From positions 171,066 to 235,065 of the forward strand of contig CALUOP010000005.1 in NCBI GenBank assembly GCA_944322305.1: DNA of 64,000 bases, written 5' to 3'. Shown piece by piece: positions 44,942 to 52,859 of this stretch (position 1 is the first letter of the stretch; each line of letters opens with the position of its first letter). The notes under the pieces are model-generated. The model ran no database searches. It was given only the letters and a program-made list of their open reading frames with translations, and was not told the origin of the DNA. This stretch comes from an uncultured Coriobacteriaceae bacterium. Lineage in GTDB: Bacteria; Actinomycetota; Coriobacteriia; Coriobacteriales; Coriobacteriaceae. Position numbers and translations under genes: made by a program.

Positions 44942-46036
44942 TTACAGCGCCGAGGGCAGGCGGTCGTGGTTGACGGGGCGGTAGAACAGGCCCTGGAGGA
45001 TCGCCGGATCGGTGGTTTGGCCGAGGGCCCACATGGTTTTGGCCACGAGAGCCTCGGTGGTCATGTCGTCGCCCTTGAGGATGCCGGGGAGCTCGGCGTA
45101 GGCGCGGCCGACCTCGTACACGCCCAGGTCGAGCCCCTCCTCGGGTACCTGCGTGGTCACCACGAGCGCGCGGCCAGATCCCACCCAGTCGAACACGGCG
45201 TCGTGGAAGAGGTCGGGGATGCCGCCGATGCCGAAGGTCTCAACGATCACGGCGTCGTAGTCGGGTTTGAGCCGCGAGAGGACCGCCGGGTTGAGGCCCG
45301 GGGTGAGCTTGAGGGCGCAGACGCGGTCGTTCAGCTGGTCGTACACGTGGACGGGGCGCTCCTTGTCGCTCTCCCAGCCGAGGGCGCCGGAAGGGGCGGG
45401 GGAGAGGGCGTCCGCGCGGGCGCCGTAGCTGTTGATCTTCTTCTCCTGCTCCAGAGCGTAACGCGAGCGCGCGGCGTCCTCCGCGCGGATGATGCGGTTG
45501 CCGCGGATAAGCGCCACCTCGGGGAAGTTCACGCTGGTGAAGGCGTTGAAGCTCATGGTGCGCTGCTTGCGGGCGCGGGTGCCGGCCACCACGGCGCCGC
45601 CGAAGACGATAACCACGTCGCGGCTGCGCGGGTCGGTGGCGTACAGCAGGCTCTGGTAGAGGTTGAGCTTGGCGTCGGTGAAAGGGCTGGCCATGGGCTG
45701 CTGCGATCCGGTGAGCACGATGGGCTTGGGGCTGCCTTGGATGAGGTAGGAGAGGGCTGCCGCGGTGTAGGCCATGGTGTCGGTGCCGTGCAGGATGACG
45801 AAGCCGTCGAAGCTGTCATAGGCATCCATGACGGCGTTGCGGATGGCGAGCCACCGGTTCGGGCCCATGTTGGTGCTGTCGATGTTCATAAGCTGCTGGA
45901 TCTCGAGCTGGCAGAGACCCTGGATCTCGGGGACGTAAGCGGCGAGCTCGCGGCCGGAGAGCGCGGGGGCGAGGCCGGCGCCGTCCTCGGCCGAGGCGAT
46001 GGTGCCGCCGGTGGCGATCATGAGGATGCGTTTCAT
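44942..46036 (-). CDS. ansA: type I asparaginase
   Basis: A 364-residue asparaginase that hydrolyses asparagine to aspartate and ammonia. Both active-site threonine motifs are visible: ATGGTIAS near residue 8-15 and HGTDTMAYT near 85-93, with the later LTGSQQPM segment. There is no signal peptide, so it is cytoplasmic (type I). GAAAGG precedes the start at 46036. It is divergent from the histidine phosphatase gene. Confidence 0.94.
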   Translation of the reverse strand: MKRILMIATGGTIASAEDGAGLAPALSGRELAAYVPEIQGLCQLEIQQLMNIDSTNMGPNRWLAIRNAVMDAYDSFDGFVILHGTDTMAYTAAALSYLIQGSPKPIVLTGSQQPMASPFTDAKLNLYQSLLYATDPRSRDVVIVFGGAVVAGTRARKQRTMSFNAFTSVNFPEVALIRGNRIIRAEDAARSRYALEQEKKINSYGARADALSPAPSGALGWESDKERPVHVYDQLNDRVCALKLTPGLNPAVLSRLKPDYDAVIVETFGIGGIPDLFHDAVFDWVGSGRALVVTTQVPEEGLDLGVYEVGRAYAELPGILKGDDMTTEALVAKTMWALGQTTDPAILQGLFYRPVNHDRLPSAL

Positions 46037-46121
46037 GGGTGCCTTTCGCACGGGGTTGCGGGCGGCGCCGCGCGAGCGCCGCAGTTGCCTCTCAGTATAC
46101 TCGCCGCGTGCCTTCAGCTGG

Positions 46122-46150
46122 TTAACACGCCTGCGCAGATGCGCTATAGT
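46122..46150 (+). promoter_or_regulatory. promoter of the histidine phosphatase-brnQ unit
   Basis: TTAACA (46122-46127) and TATAGT (46145-46150) are separated by 17 bases, 44 bases before the phosphatase start. They fit a housekeeping promoter. Confidence 0.65.
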
Positions 46151-46194
46151 TTCCCCCGTCTGTATCAAAGGGTCCAAAGGGGTAGCAAGAAGGC

Positions 46195-46869
46195 ATGAAG
46201 ACGCTTTACCTGATGCGGCACGGTCAGACCATGTTCAACGTGCGCCGCAAGATCCAAGGCTGGTGCGACTCACCGCTCACCGAGCTGGGCTGCGAGCAGG
46301 CGCTGCGCGCGCGGCGGTACTTCGAGGGCGCGGGCATCTCGTTCGACCACGTGTACTGCTCGTCGGCCGGCCGCGCGTGCGAGACGGCCGCGCTGGTGAG
46401 CGACGTGCCCTACACGCCCACCACCGGCCTGCGCGAGTGGGGCTTCGGGCTGTTCGAGGGGGAGAGCCGCCTGCTCATGCCGCCCACCCCCTGGGGCGAC
46501 TTCTTCGCCGACTTCGAGGGCGAGCGCGAGGCCGACGTGCAGCGCCGCCTGTGCGACACCATGACCGAGATCATGCTGCGCGACAACCACGACGTGGTGC
46601 TGGCCATCTCGCACGGGGCGGCGTGCATGGAGTTCATGCGCGCTTGGCAGCCCTACGCGGCCTTCCGTTACGACGGCATCCCCGGCAACTGCGGCATCAT
46701 GCGCTTCGAGGTCCGTCCGGCGGGCGAGAAGAAATGCTGCGCGGAGAAGCCCGCGGCGACGCCGTCTGCCGGCTCCACCGGCGCCTTCCCGGTTCCCGCG
46801 CCGCCCAAGCTGATCTTCACGCTGGTGGACGTGATGGAGCCCGACCCCGAGGAGATCAACAACAACTAA
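46195..46869 (+). CDS. histidine phosphatase family protein
   Basis: A 224-residue member of the phosphoglycerate mutase-like superfamily. LMRHGQTMFN at the start has the phosphorylated His; SHGAACMEF near 140 has the second active-site His. Members include cobalamin-pathway and general phosphatases; no substrate can be assigned. A short Ala/Pro insertion lies near 185-205. AGAAGG precedes the ATG. brnQ follows after 18 bases. Confidence 0.92.
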   Translation: MKTLYLMRHGQTMFNVRRKIQGWCDSPLTELGCEQALRARRYFEGAGISFDHVYCSSAGRACETAALVSDVPYTPTTGLREWGFGLFEGESRLLMPPTPWGDFFADFEGEREADVQRRLCDTMTEIMLRDNHDVVLAISHGAACMEFMRAWQPYAAFRYDGIPGNCGIMRFEVRPAGEKKCCAEKPAATPSAGSTGAFPVPAPPKLIFTLVDVMEPDPEEINNN

Positions 46870-46887
46870 GCGCGGAAAGGCGGGGCC

Positions 46888-48216
46888 ATGGCAGGTCGCT
46901 CATGCGCGGGGCGTCTCTCCGGCCGGCAGATGCTGGTGGTGGGCGCCACGCTGTTCTCGATGTTCTTCGGGGCGGGGAACCTCATCCTCCCGCCGCTTTT
47001 GGGCGCCCAAGCGGGGCAAGAGGCCCTGCCGGCGCTGGCGGGCTTTTTGGTGAGCGCGATCGGCTTGCCGGTGCTGGGCATCGTGGCCGTTGCTCTGGCC
47101 GGTGACCTCAAGCAGCTCGCGGGACGCGTGAGCGGCTGGTTCGCGGCGCTGTTCGCCGTGCTGGTTTACCTCGCCATCGGGCCGTGCCTGGCCATTCCGC
47201 GCACCAGCTCCACGGCGTTCGAGATGCTCGCGCCGCTGCTGCCGGCGGGGGTCTCGCCCCAGGCGGCGTCGGCGGTGTTCTCGTGCGTGTTTTTCGCCGT
47301 GGCCTTTGCGCTCGCCCTCAAGCCCGGCAAGCTCTCCCACGTGCTGGGGCGCGTGAGCGCGCCGGCGCTTATCGTGCTTATCGTCTGCGTGGTGGCCTCG
47401 TCGGTGGCAGCGCCTTTGGGCAGCGCGCAGCCGGCCGTGGAGCCCTACACCAACGCGCCGGCGGTGCAGGGGTTTGTGAACGGCTACCAGACGATGGATC
47501 TGCTTGCGGCGCTGTGCTTCGGCATCGTCATCGCGCTGAACGTGCGCGACATGGGCGTCGAGAAGCCCGCGCGCGTGGCGTTTGAGATCTCGCGGGCGGG
47601 CGTTGTCGCCGGCGTGCTGATGCTTCTGATCTACTGCGGGCTGGGCTGCGTGGGCGTGGTTACCAGCGCGGCGGTGCCGGGGGCCGGCAACGGCGCGCAG
47701 CTGCTCGTTGCCGCCGCGCAGGAGCACTTCGGCGTGGCGGGGACGGTCATCGTGGCGGCGATCTTCCTCATCGCGTGCCTGAACGTGTGCACCGGCCTTA
47801 TCAGCAGCTGCGGCAGCTACTTTGCCGAGACCTTCCCGCGCGTGCCGTACGTGGCGTGGGCCGCCGCGTTCGCGGTGTTCTCGTGCGCGGTGTCGAACCT
47901 GGGGCTCACGGCCATCATCGCCTTCTCGGTGCCGCTCCTGGGTGCGCTGTACCCGGTGGCCATCGTGCTGGTGCTGATGGGCATGGCGTCGCGGCTGGTT
48001 GACCGCGTGCCGCAGGTGTGGAAATGGGTCGTGGGGCTCGTTGCGGCGGAGAGCGTGGCGGTGAGCCTGCGCGACGCCTTCGCCGCGGGCATGTGGCTGC
48101 CCTTCGACGTGCTGCCGGCGGCCGACCTGGGCCTGAGCTGGGTGGTGCCGGCGCTGGCGGGCGTGGCGGCAGGCGTGGCGCACGCCCTTATCGCCCAGCG
48201 GCGCGCTGCGGCGTAG
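46888..48216 (+). CDS. brnQ: branched-chain amino acid transport system II carrier protein
   Basis: A 442-residue secondary transporter of the LIVCS family, with about twelve membrane helices. It imports leucine, isoleucine and valine with sodium or protons. The N-terminal family motif FSMFFGAGNLILPP lies near 24-37, and GPCLAIPRTSSTAFE near 94 is also typical. The GGAAAGG ribosome binding site is nine bases ahead. It is likely co-transcribed with the phosphatase gene and terminates at the hairpin 48247-48295. Confidence 0.95.
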   Translation: MAGRSCAGRLSGRQMLVVGATLFSMFFGAGNLILPPLLGAQAGQEALPALAGFLVSAIGLPVLGIVAVALAGDLKQLAGRVSGWFAALFAVLVYLAIGPCLAIPRTSSTAFEMLAPLLPAGVSPQAASAVFSCVFFAVAFALALKPGKLSHVLGRVSAPALIVLIVCVVASSVAAPLGSAQPAVEPYTNAPAVQGFVNGYQTMDLLAALCFGIVIALNVRDMGVEKPARVAFEISRAGVVAGVLMLLIYCGLGCVGVVTSAAVPGAGNGAQLLVAAAQEHFGVAGTVIVAAIFLIACLNVCTGLISSCGSYFAETFPRVPYVAWAAAFAVFSCAVSNLGLTAIIAFSVPLLGALYPVAIVLVLMGMASRLVDRVPQVWKWVVGLVAAESVAVSLRDAFAAGMWLPFDVLPAADLGLSWVVPALAGVAAGVAHALIAQRRAAA

Positions 48217-48246
48217 CGGGCGCTTTTTGCGGCATGGGGTACAGGT

Positions 48247-48295
48247 GGGCCGCCCCGGCTGGTTGCGCGTTTGCGGCAGCCTGCCGGGGCGGCCC
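48247..48295 (+). terminator. terminator of brnQ
   Basis: A perfect 13-bp GC stem (48247-48259 with 48283-48295), 30 bases after brnQ. There is only a weak T-tract. Confidence 0.7.
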
Positions 48296-48471
48296 TTGCG
48301 TTGCGCGCAAGCTCCGGTGCACCTGCGGCGCGCCGGGGGCGTGCGTTTGCGCTGCTTGGTCGTGGGTTCTTAGCGAAACTCCCGCAAGCGGGGACAATAC
48401 AGGTATGATGGGTGCATACGGCCAAGGCGGCGCCTGCGCGGGCGCCGCGCGTTTATCGAGAAAGGACTGCC

Positions 48472-50082
48472 GTGGCTCTCAACGGTAACGACCAGGTGCA
48501 GCAGAAGGTGCTCGTCCTCGATTTCGGCGCGCAGTACGGGCAGCTCATCGCCCGCCGCGTGCGTGATTTGCGCGTGTACTCGGAGATCGTGGCGTGCGAC
48601 GCGCCGGCGGCGGAGATCGCGGCGATGAAGCCGTCCGCGATCATCCTGTCCGGCGGCCCGGCGAGCGTGTACGCCGAGGACGCGCCCAAGATCGACCCCG
48701 AGGTGCTTGAGCTGGGCGTACCGGTTCTGGGCTTTTGCTACGGCCACCAGATCATGGCCGTGACCCTGGGCGGCGAGGTCGCGCATTCCGAGGTGGGCGA
48801 GTACGGCCCGGCGGTCATCAGCCGCAGCGGCGCGTCTGAGCTTCTCGGCGACACGCCGGCCGAGCAGACCGTGTGGATGAGCCACCGCGACGCCGTTGAC
48901 CGCGTGCCGGAGGGCTTCACGGTGACGAGCAAGACCGACGTGTGCCCCGTGGCGTCCATGGAGTGCCCGGAGCGCAAGCTCTACTCCACGCAGTTCCACC
49001 CCGAGGTGCGCCATACCGAGCACGGTCAGGAGATCCTCTCGAACTTCCTGTTCAACATCTGCGGGCTCGAGCCCACCTGGACCATGGACAACCTGGTTGA
49101 GCAGAAGGTGGCCGAGATCCGCGAGAAGGTCGGCGACGACCGCGTGATCCTGGCGCTTTCGGGCGGCGTGGACTCCAGCGTGGTGGCGGCGCTCGGCGCG
49201 CGCGCCATCGGCCGCCAGATGACCTGCGTGTTCGTGAACCACGGGCTTCTGCGCAAGGGCGAGCCCGAGCAGGTGGAGGAGGTCTTCACCAAGCAGTTCG
49301 ACGTGGACTTCATCCACGTGCACGCCGAGGAGCGCTACGCGGCGCTGCTCGACGGCGTGACCGAGCCGGAGGAGAAGCGCCGGATCATCGGCACGCAGTT
49401 CTGGAACGAGTTCTTTGCCGTGGCCAAGCAGCTCGAGGAGGACGGGCGCCCGGTGAAGTACCTGGCGCAGGGCACCATCTACCCCGACATCATCGAGAGC
49501 GGCGCGCGCAAGACGGGCGGCAAGGCCAGCACCATCAAGAGCCACCACAACCTGATCCCGTTCCCCGAGGGCGTGCACTTTGACCTGATCGAGCCTTTGG
49601 ACCACTTCTTCAAGGACGAGGTGCGCGCGCTCGGCCTGGCGCTGGGGCTGCCTGAGCACATCGTGTACCGCCAGCCGTTCCCGGGCCCGGGTTTGGCGAT
49701 TCGCATCATCGGCGCAGTGAGCCCCGAGAAGCTGGAGATCCTGAAGAACGCCGACGCCATCGTGCGCGAGGAGCTGGACGCCTACAACCAGCGCCTGTTC
49801 GAGGAGACCGGCGAGCGCAACAGCGAGCACAGCTGCTGGCAGTACTTCGCCGTGCTGCCCGACATTCGCTCGGTCGGCGTGATGGGCGACGAGCGTACCT
49901 ACGCGCGCCCGGTGATCCTGCGCGCCGTGGAGTCGAGCGACGCCATGACGGCGGACTGGGCCAAGCTGCCGTATGACGTGCTGGCGAGGATCTCCGGCCG
50001 CATCGTGGCCGAGGTGCCGGGCGTGAACCGCGTGGCCTACGACATCACGTCGAAGCCCCCGGCGACGATCGAGTGGGAGTAG
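48472..50082 (+). CDS. guaA: GMP synthase (glutamine-hydrolysing)
   Basis: A 536-residue enzyme that converts XMP to GMP using glutamine and ATP. The class I glutaminase domain (1 to about 200) has the nucleophile in GFCYGHQ near 84 and the His-Glu pair in QFHPEV. The ATP pyrophosphatase domain starts at ALSGGVDSSVVAA near 225, and the C-terminal dimerisation domain ends in KPPATIEWE. The start is GTG at 48472 with GAGAAAGGA upstream; the frame upstream lacks a ribosome binding site. No guanine riboswitch was recognised before it. Confidence 0.97.
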   Translation: MALNGNDQVQQKVLVLDFGAQYGQLIARRVRDLRVYSEIVACDAPAAEIAAMKPSAIILSGGPASVYAEDAPKIDPEVLELGVPVLGFCYGHQIMAVTLGGEVAHSEVGEYGPAVISRSGASELLGDTPAEQTVWMSHRDAVDRVPEGFTVTSKTDVCPVASMECPERKLYSTQFHPEVRHTEHGQEILSNFLFNICGLEPTWTMDNLVEQKVAEIREKVGDDRVILALSGGVDSSVVAALGARAIGRQMTCVFVNHGLLRKGEPEQVEEVFTKQFDVDFIHVHAEERYAALLDGVTEPEEKRRIIGTQFWNEFFAVAKQLEEDGRPVKYLAQGTIYPDIIESGARKTGGKASTIKSHHNLIPFPEGVHFDLIEPLDHFFKDEVRALGLALGLPEHIVYRQPFPGPGLAIRIIGAVSPEKLEILKNADAIVREELDAYNQRLFEETGERNSEHSCWQYFAVLPDIRSVGVMGDERTYARPVILRAVESSDAMTADWAKLPYDVLARISGRIVAEVPGVNRVAYDITSKPPATIEWE

Positions 50083-50197
50083 GCTGACAGGGTTCTGACC
50101 TGCATTTTTGAGTGCCGCACTGTGCTGCTGAGTTTCGTTTCGTACGAAAGTCACGGCAAAGCCGCCAGCGACGGCGGTGAGTAAATACGATGATCTA

Positions 50198-50230
50198 GCC
50201 TCCGTTCCCATGTTGGGACGGAGGCTTTTT
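50198..50230 (+). terminator. terminator of guaA
   Basis: A 13-bp stem GCCTCCGTTCCCA/TGGGACGGAGGC-type (50198-50210 with 50214-50225, one base unpaired) with a three-base loop is followed by TTTTTC. It is a classical intrinsic terminator 115 bases after guaA. Confidence 0.85.
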
Positions 50231-50261
50231 CTTTGGCTATTTACTCCCTTTCACCGGTAGT

Positions 50262-51675
50262 ATCGCGAAAAGTGGTGTAGGGGCCTCCGCCCGGAATCTC
50301 TGATGAGCCGAACCTACGCTGCCATCGCCCTCTCGTCAAGCCCGGAGAGCGCCACGATCCTCGAGCGCGCCCTCGAGACCTGCTCCTCGGTCGGCTCCGG
50401 GACGGGCGCGGTCTCTCGCTCCCACAGCCCCTCGATCGCCGAGGGTTCCATGTACCTGCGGCTGGACCAGTCCTCGGACGCCTCGCAGCACACCGCGCCC
50501 ACAAGGCGGACCAGCGCCGCCTCCGACGGGAAGCTCTGGACCACGCGCGCGGCGCTTGATCTCGCGGTTGCAGCGCTCCTGCAAGCTGTTGGTCCTGATG
50601 CGGCGGCGGTGCGCCTCCGGGAAGTCGAGGTAGGCGAGGGCGTCGGCCTCGGCCCCCTCCATGACCCTCCCGGCGTCGGCCGACAGGGACGCGATGACGC
50701 CGCATGCGGCCCGGTAGAGGGCCCGGACCCTCGCCGGGTCGTCCTCGTCGAACACGGCGTGCAGGACGCGTCCCGCCGCGGCCCTCTTCGAGCGCGTGGG
50801 GCACGCGTCGACCACGTCCCGCTCGAGGTGGACGACGCAGCGCTGCCAGGCCGCGCCCGGGAAGAGCTCGCGCACCGCCCGGGCGATGCCGCCGTGGGCG
50901 TCCGAGGCCACACACTGCACGCCGGAGAGCCCCCTCTCGCGAAGGCCGCGCAGGAACCCCTTCCAGCTCGCGTAGGACTCCGCGTCGACGCACGCCAGGC
51001 CGACGACCCTGCGCACGCCGTCCTCGCCGACGGCGATGGCCGTGACCACCGCGGCCGTGGCGCCGTGGCCGTTCCGGCGGCAGGGCACGTAGGTCGCGTC
51101 GACCCAGAGGTAGGGGAATCGCATGGGCGGAAGCTGGCGCGGGCGCAGCTCCGCCACCTCGGCGTCGAGCGCCGCGCAGATGCGCGAGACGGCGTCCTTG
51201 GACAGCCGGTCGGCGCCCATGCGCTCGAGGGCCTTCCCCACCTTCCTCGTCGAGACGCCGAGCGCGTACATCTCGGCCACCGCGCAGATCACCGCCCGGT
51301 CCACGCGGCTCCAGCGCTCGACCAGGCCGTCCGGGAAGTAGGTGCCCCGGCGCAGCTTCGGTATCCTGAGCGTGATCGTGCCGACCTGCGTCTCGAGCCG
51401 CCTCTCGCGGAACCCGTTCCTCGCCGTCCCGGTCGCCTCGCACACCGCGTCGGCCTGGGCGGCCATCATCTCGTTGACGCCCGCCTCGAGCAGGGCCCGG
51501 GCGAGGCCGGTCAGGCCCGCGCCGCCCTCCTCGGCGAGCCCGAGCGTCGCGAACGCGTCTTGCGGTACAGTGTCCATTGCGGTCTCCGTTCCCTCGAATC
51601 CTTCTCTTGGTCGAAAGAGGTTCTAGGTCGGAGGCCGCGCCTACTTCAGGTCTCCCTTACACCACATTTCACGAC
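50262..51675 (-). mobile_element. IS256-family insertion sequence, probably inactive
   Basis: An element of about 1.4 kb with one mutator-type transposase gene. Its ends form an imperfect inverted repeat of about 22 bases: GAAAAGTGGTGTAGGGG from 50267 on the left and the complement of CCCTTACACCACATTTC ending at 51670 on the right. The exact boundaries are uncertain, and no 8-9 bp target duplication was seen. It lies at the 3' end of the defence operon. The transposase is frameshifted. Confidence 0.75.
50314..51577 (-). pseudogene. IS256-family transposase, frameshifted
   Basis: A mutator-type (IS256) transposase of about 420 residues. The DDE core can be followed: PYLWVDATYV with the first Asp near 155, VASDAHGGIARAV with the second near 220, and the Glu in NSLQERCNREIK near 340. 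Just after NREIKRRAR the frame is lost inside a GC-dinucleotide run (about 50544-50556). The expected continuation, VVQSFPSEAALVRLVGAV, lies in the next frame down to 50314. Two bases lost from the run would explain it. The protein should be inactive unless this is a sequencing error. Confidence 0.85.
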
Positions 51676-51716
51676 GCGATCGCAAAGCGCCTCGTCCGCA
51701 TCAATCGAAAACTGAG

Positions 51717-52850
51717 CTATACGTTATCGATGAGCCACTGCTTCCGCCAGTTCTCCATCCGAGCGTTCTTCTCTGACGGATGCATTCTGCCAATCGCCTT
51801 AAGGACATCCTGCGGCTCAACATTCCCGTTTTTGTACTTCAAGGAGTCTTTTGCTATGTCGTAGGCAAGCTGAACGGATGTCGTCGCAGCAAAGGGTTTT
51901 CCCCTCCGTGCCAGATTGAACGCTTCGGCGGCTCCGCTTATCGCGTTGTTGAACAACTCGATGGCGTCCATCTGCTCGGACGTGTTTTCGACCAGATATT
52001 CAATGCCGTTGTTTCCGACGCCGAACTCAACCTCTCCTTGTCTATCCTGTTTGCCGAAAGGCGTTTCTTTTCCAAGGCCTAAATATGGTGTCTGGATTAT
52101 GCCTTGTCGAGCAGCGCTCGTTTCGAACATGCCGTTGCAGCATCTGATAATCGCAGCGTCTCTTACCTCATCGCCGTAAAGCGGGCAAAACGCAAGCAAG
52201 ATCCAGTCAACTTGAGCCGATGCTTTCTTGAGAAGCTCATAGGCTTCGCAACTTATTGGGAACTGTCCTGGAGATACCTTGGTCTCCTTAAAGCCATCAT
52301 TGAGGAACCATTGGCGCAAATCCGTATGGATCTCGATCAGGAATCCAAGGCGGATATCGGCATTGGCGTCAATCTGCGTTATGTTCTCGCGATACGCATC
52401 GAGCTTGAAAGCATGCCCGCGACCGTCTTTGCCGAACAGTCCCGCGTCGAGCGAAGTCCTGATGTCGTCAACGCAGGCGTTCGATTGCTCCCGTATCGCC
52501 CGGCTGATCAAATCGCCAAACCCTCGGTAAGCCTCTTCTGCCAGAGCGTCCCTGCGAGCTGCATCCTCGTGTTGCTTTCGAAACCGCTCCGCATCCGAAG
52601 AGAACCTCGCGGACTTAGATTCAACCTTCTTGCCTCTCCCGATATGGTGGTCAACGCGGAAGTGCTCTAAACCGACTATTCTTCTTCCGCTTTCGGCCGT
52701 GATGAGAATATCGGGCCTATCGAATGGGCGGGTGTCGCCCGACAGTCGGGCGACGTTCCTTCTCGCTTCTCCGCCTTTTGCCCTTGCAACTTTCAGCGAT
52801 TGCTCATAAATGGAAAGTTCTGCCTTTTCCTGGTTCTCCTTATGACTCAT
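51717..52850 (-). CDS. unrecognised protein at the end of the defence operon
   Basis: A 377-residue soluble protein I cannot assign. An N-terminal stretch (about 45-72) reads DRPDILITAESGRRIVGLEHFRVDHH, broken here as PDILI followed by GLEHF, which resembles the PD-(D/E)xK nuclease pattern with Glu-x-Phe instead of Glu-x-Lys. A charged helix rich in Arg and Glu follows (75-120). The C-terminal half has a helix around MDAIELFNNAISGAAEAFNLARRG. GC content is lower than in most of the window. It starts nine bases after the res stop, so it is the last gene of the operon. Confidence 0.7.
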   Translation of the reverse strand: MSHKENQEKAELSIYEQSLKVARAKGGEARRNVARLSGDTRPFDRPDILITAESGRRIVGLEHFRVDHHIGRGKKVESKSARFSSDAERFRKQHEDAARRDALAEEAYRGFGDLISRAIREQSNACVDDIRTSLDAGLFGKDGRGHAFKLDAYRENITQIDANADIRLGFLIEIHTDLRQWFLNDGFKETKVSPGQFPISCEAYELLKKASAQVDWILLAFCPLYGDEVRDAAIIRCCNGMFETSAARQGIIQTPYLGLGKETPFGKQDRQGEVEFGVGNNGIEYLVENTSEQMDAIELFNNAISGAAEAFNLARRGKPFAATTSVQLAYDIAKDSLKYKNGNVEPQDVLKAIGRMHPSEKNARMENWRKQWLIDNV

Positions 52851-52859
52851 AAGCGTTGC

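Noticed and set aside
50262..51675. Target-site duplication of the IS element
   Set aside because: The 8-9 bases on either side of the inferred ends do not match, so none is claimed.
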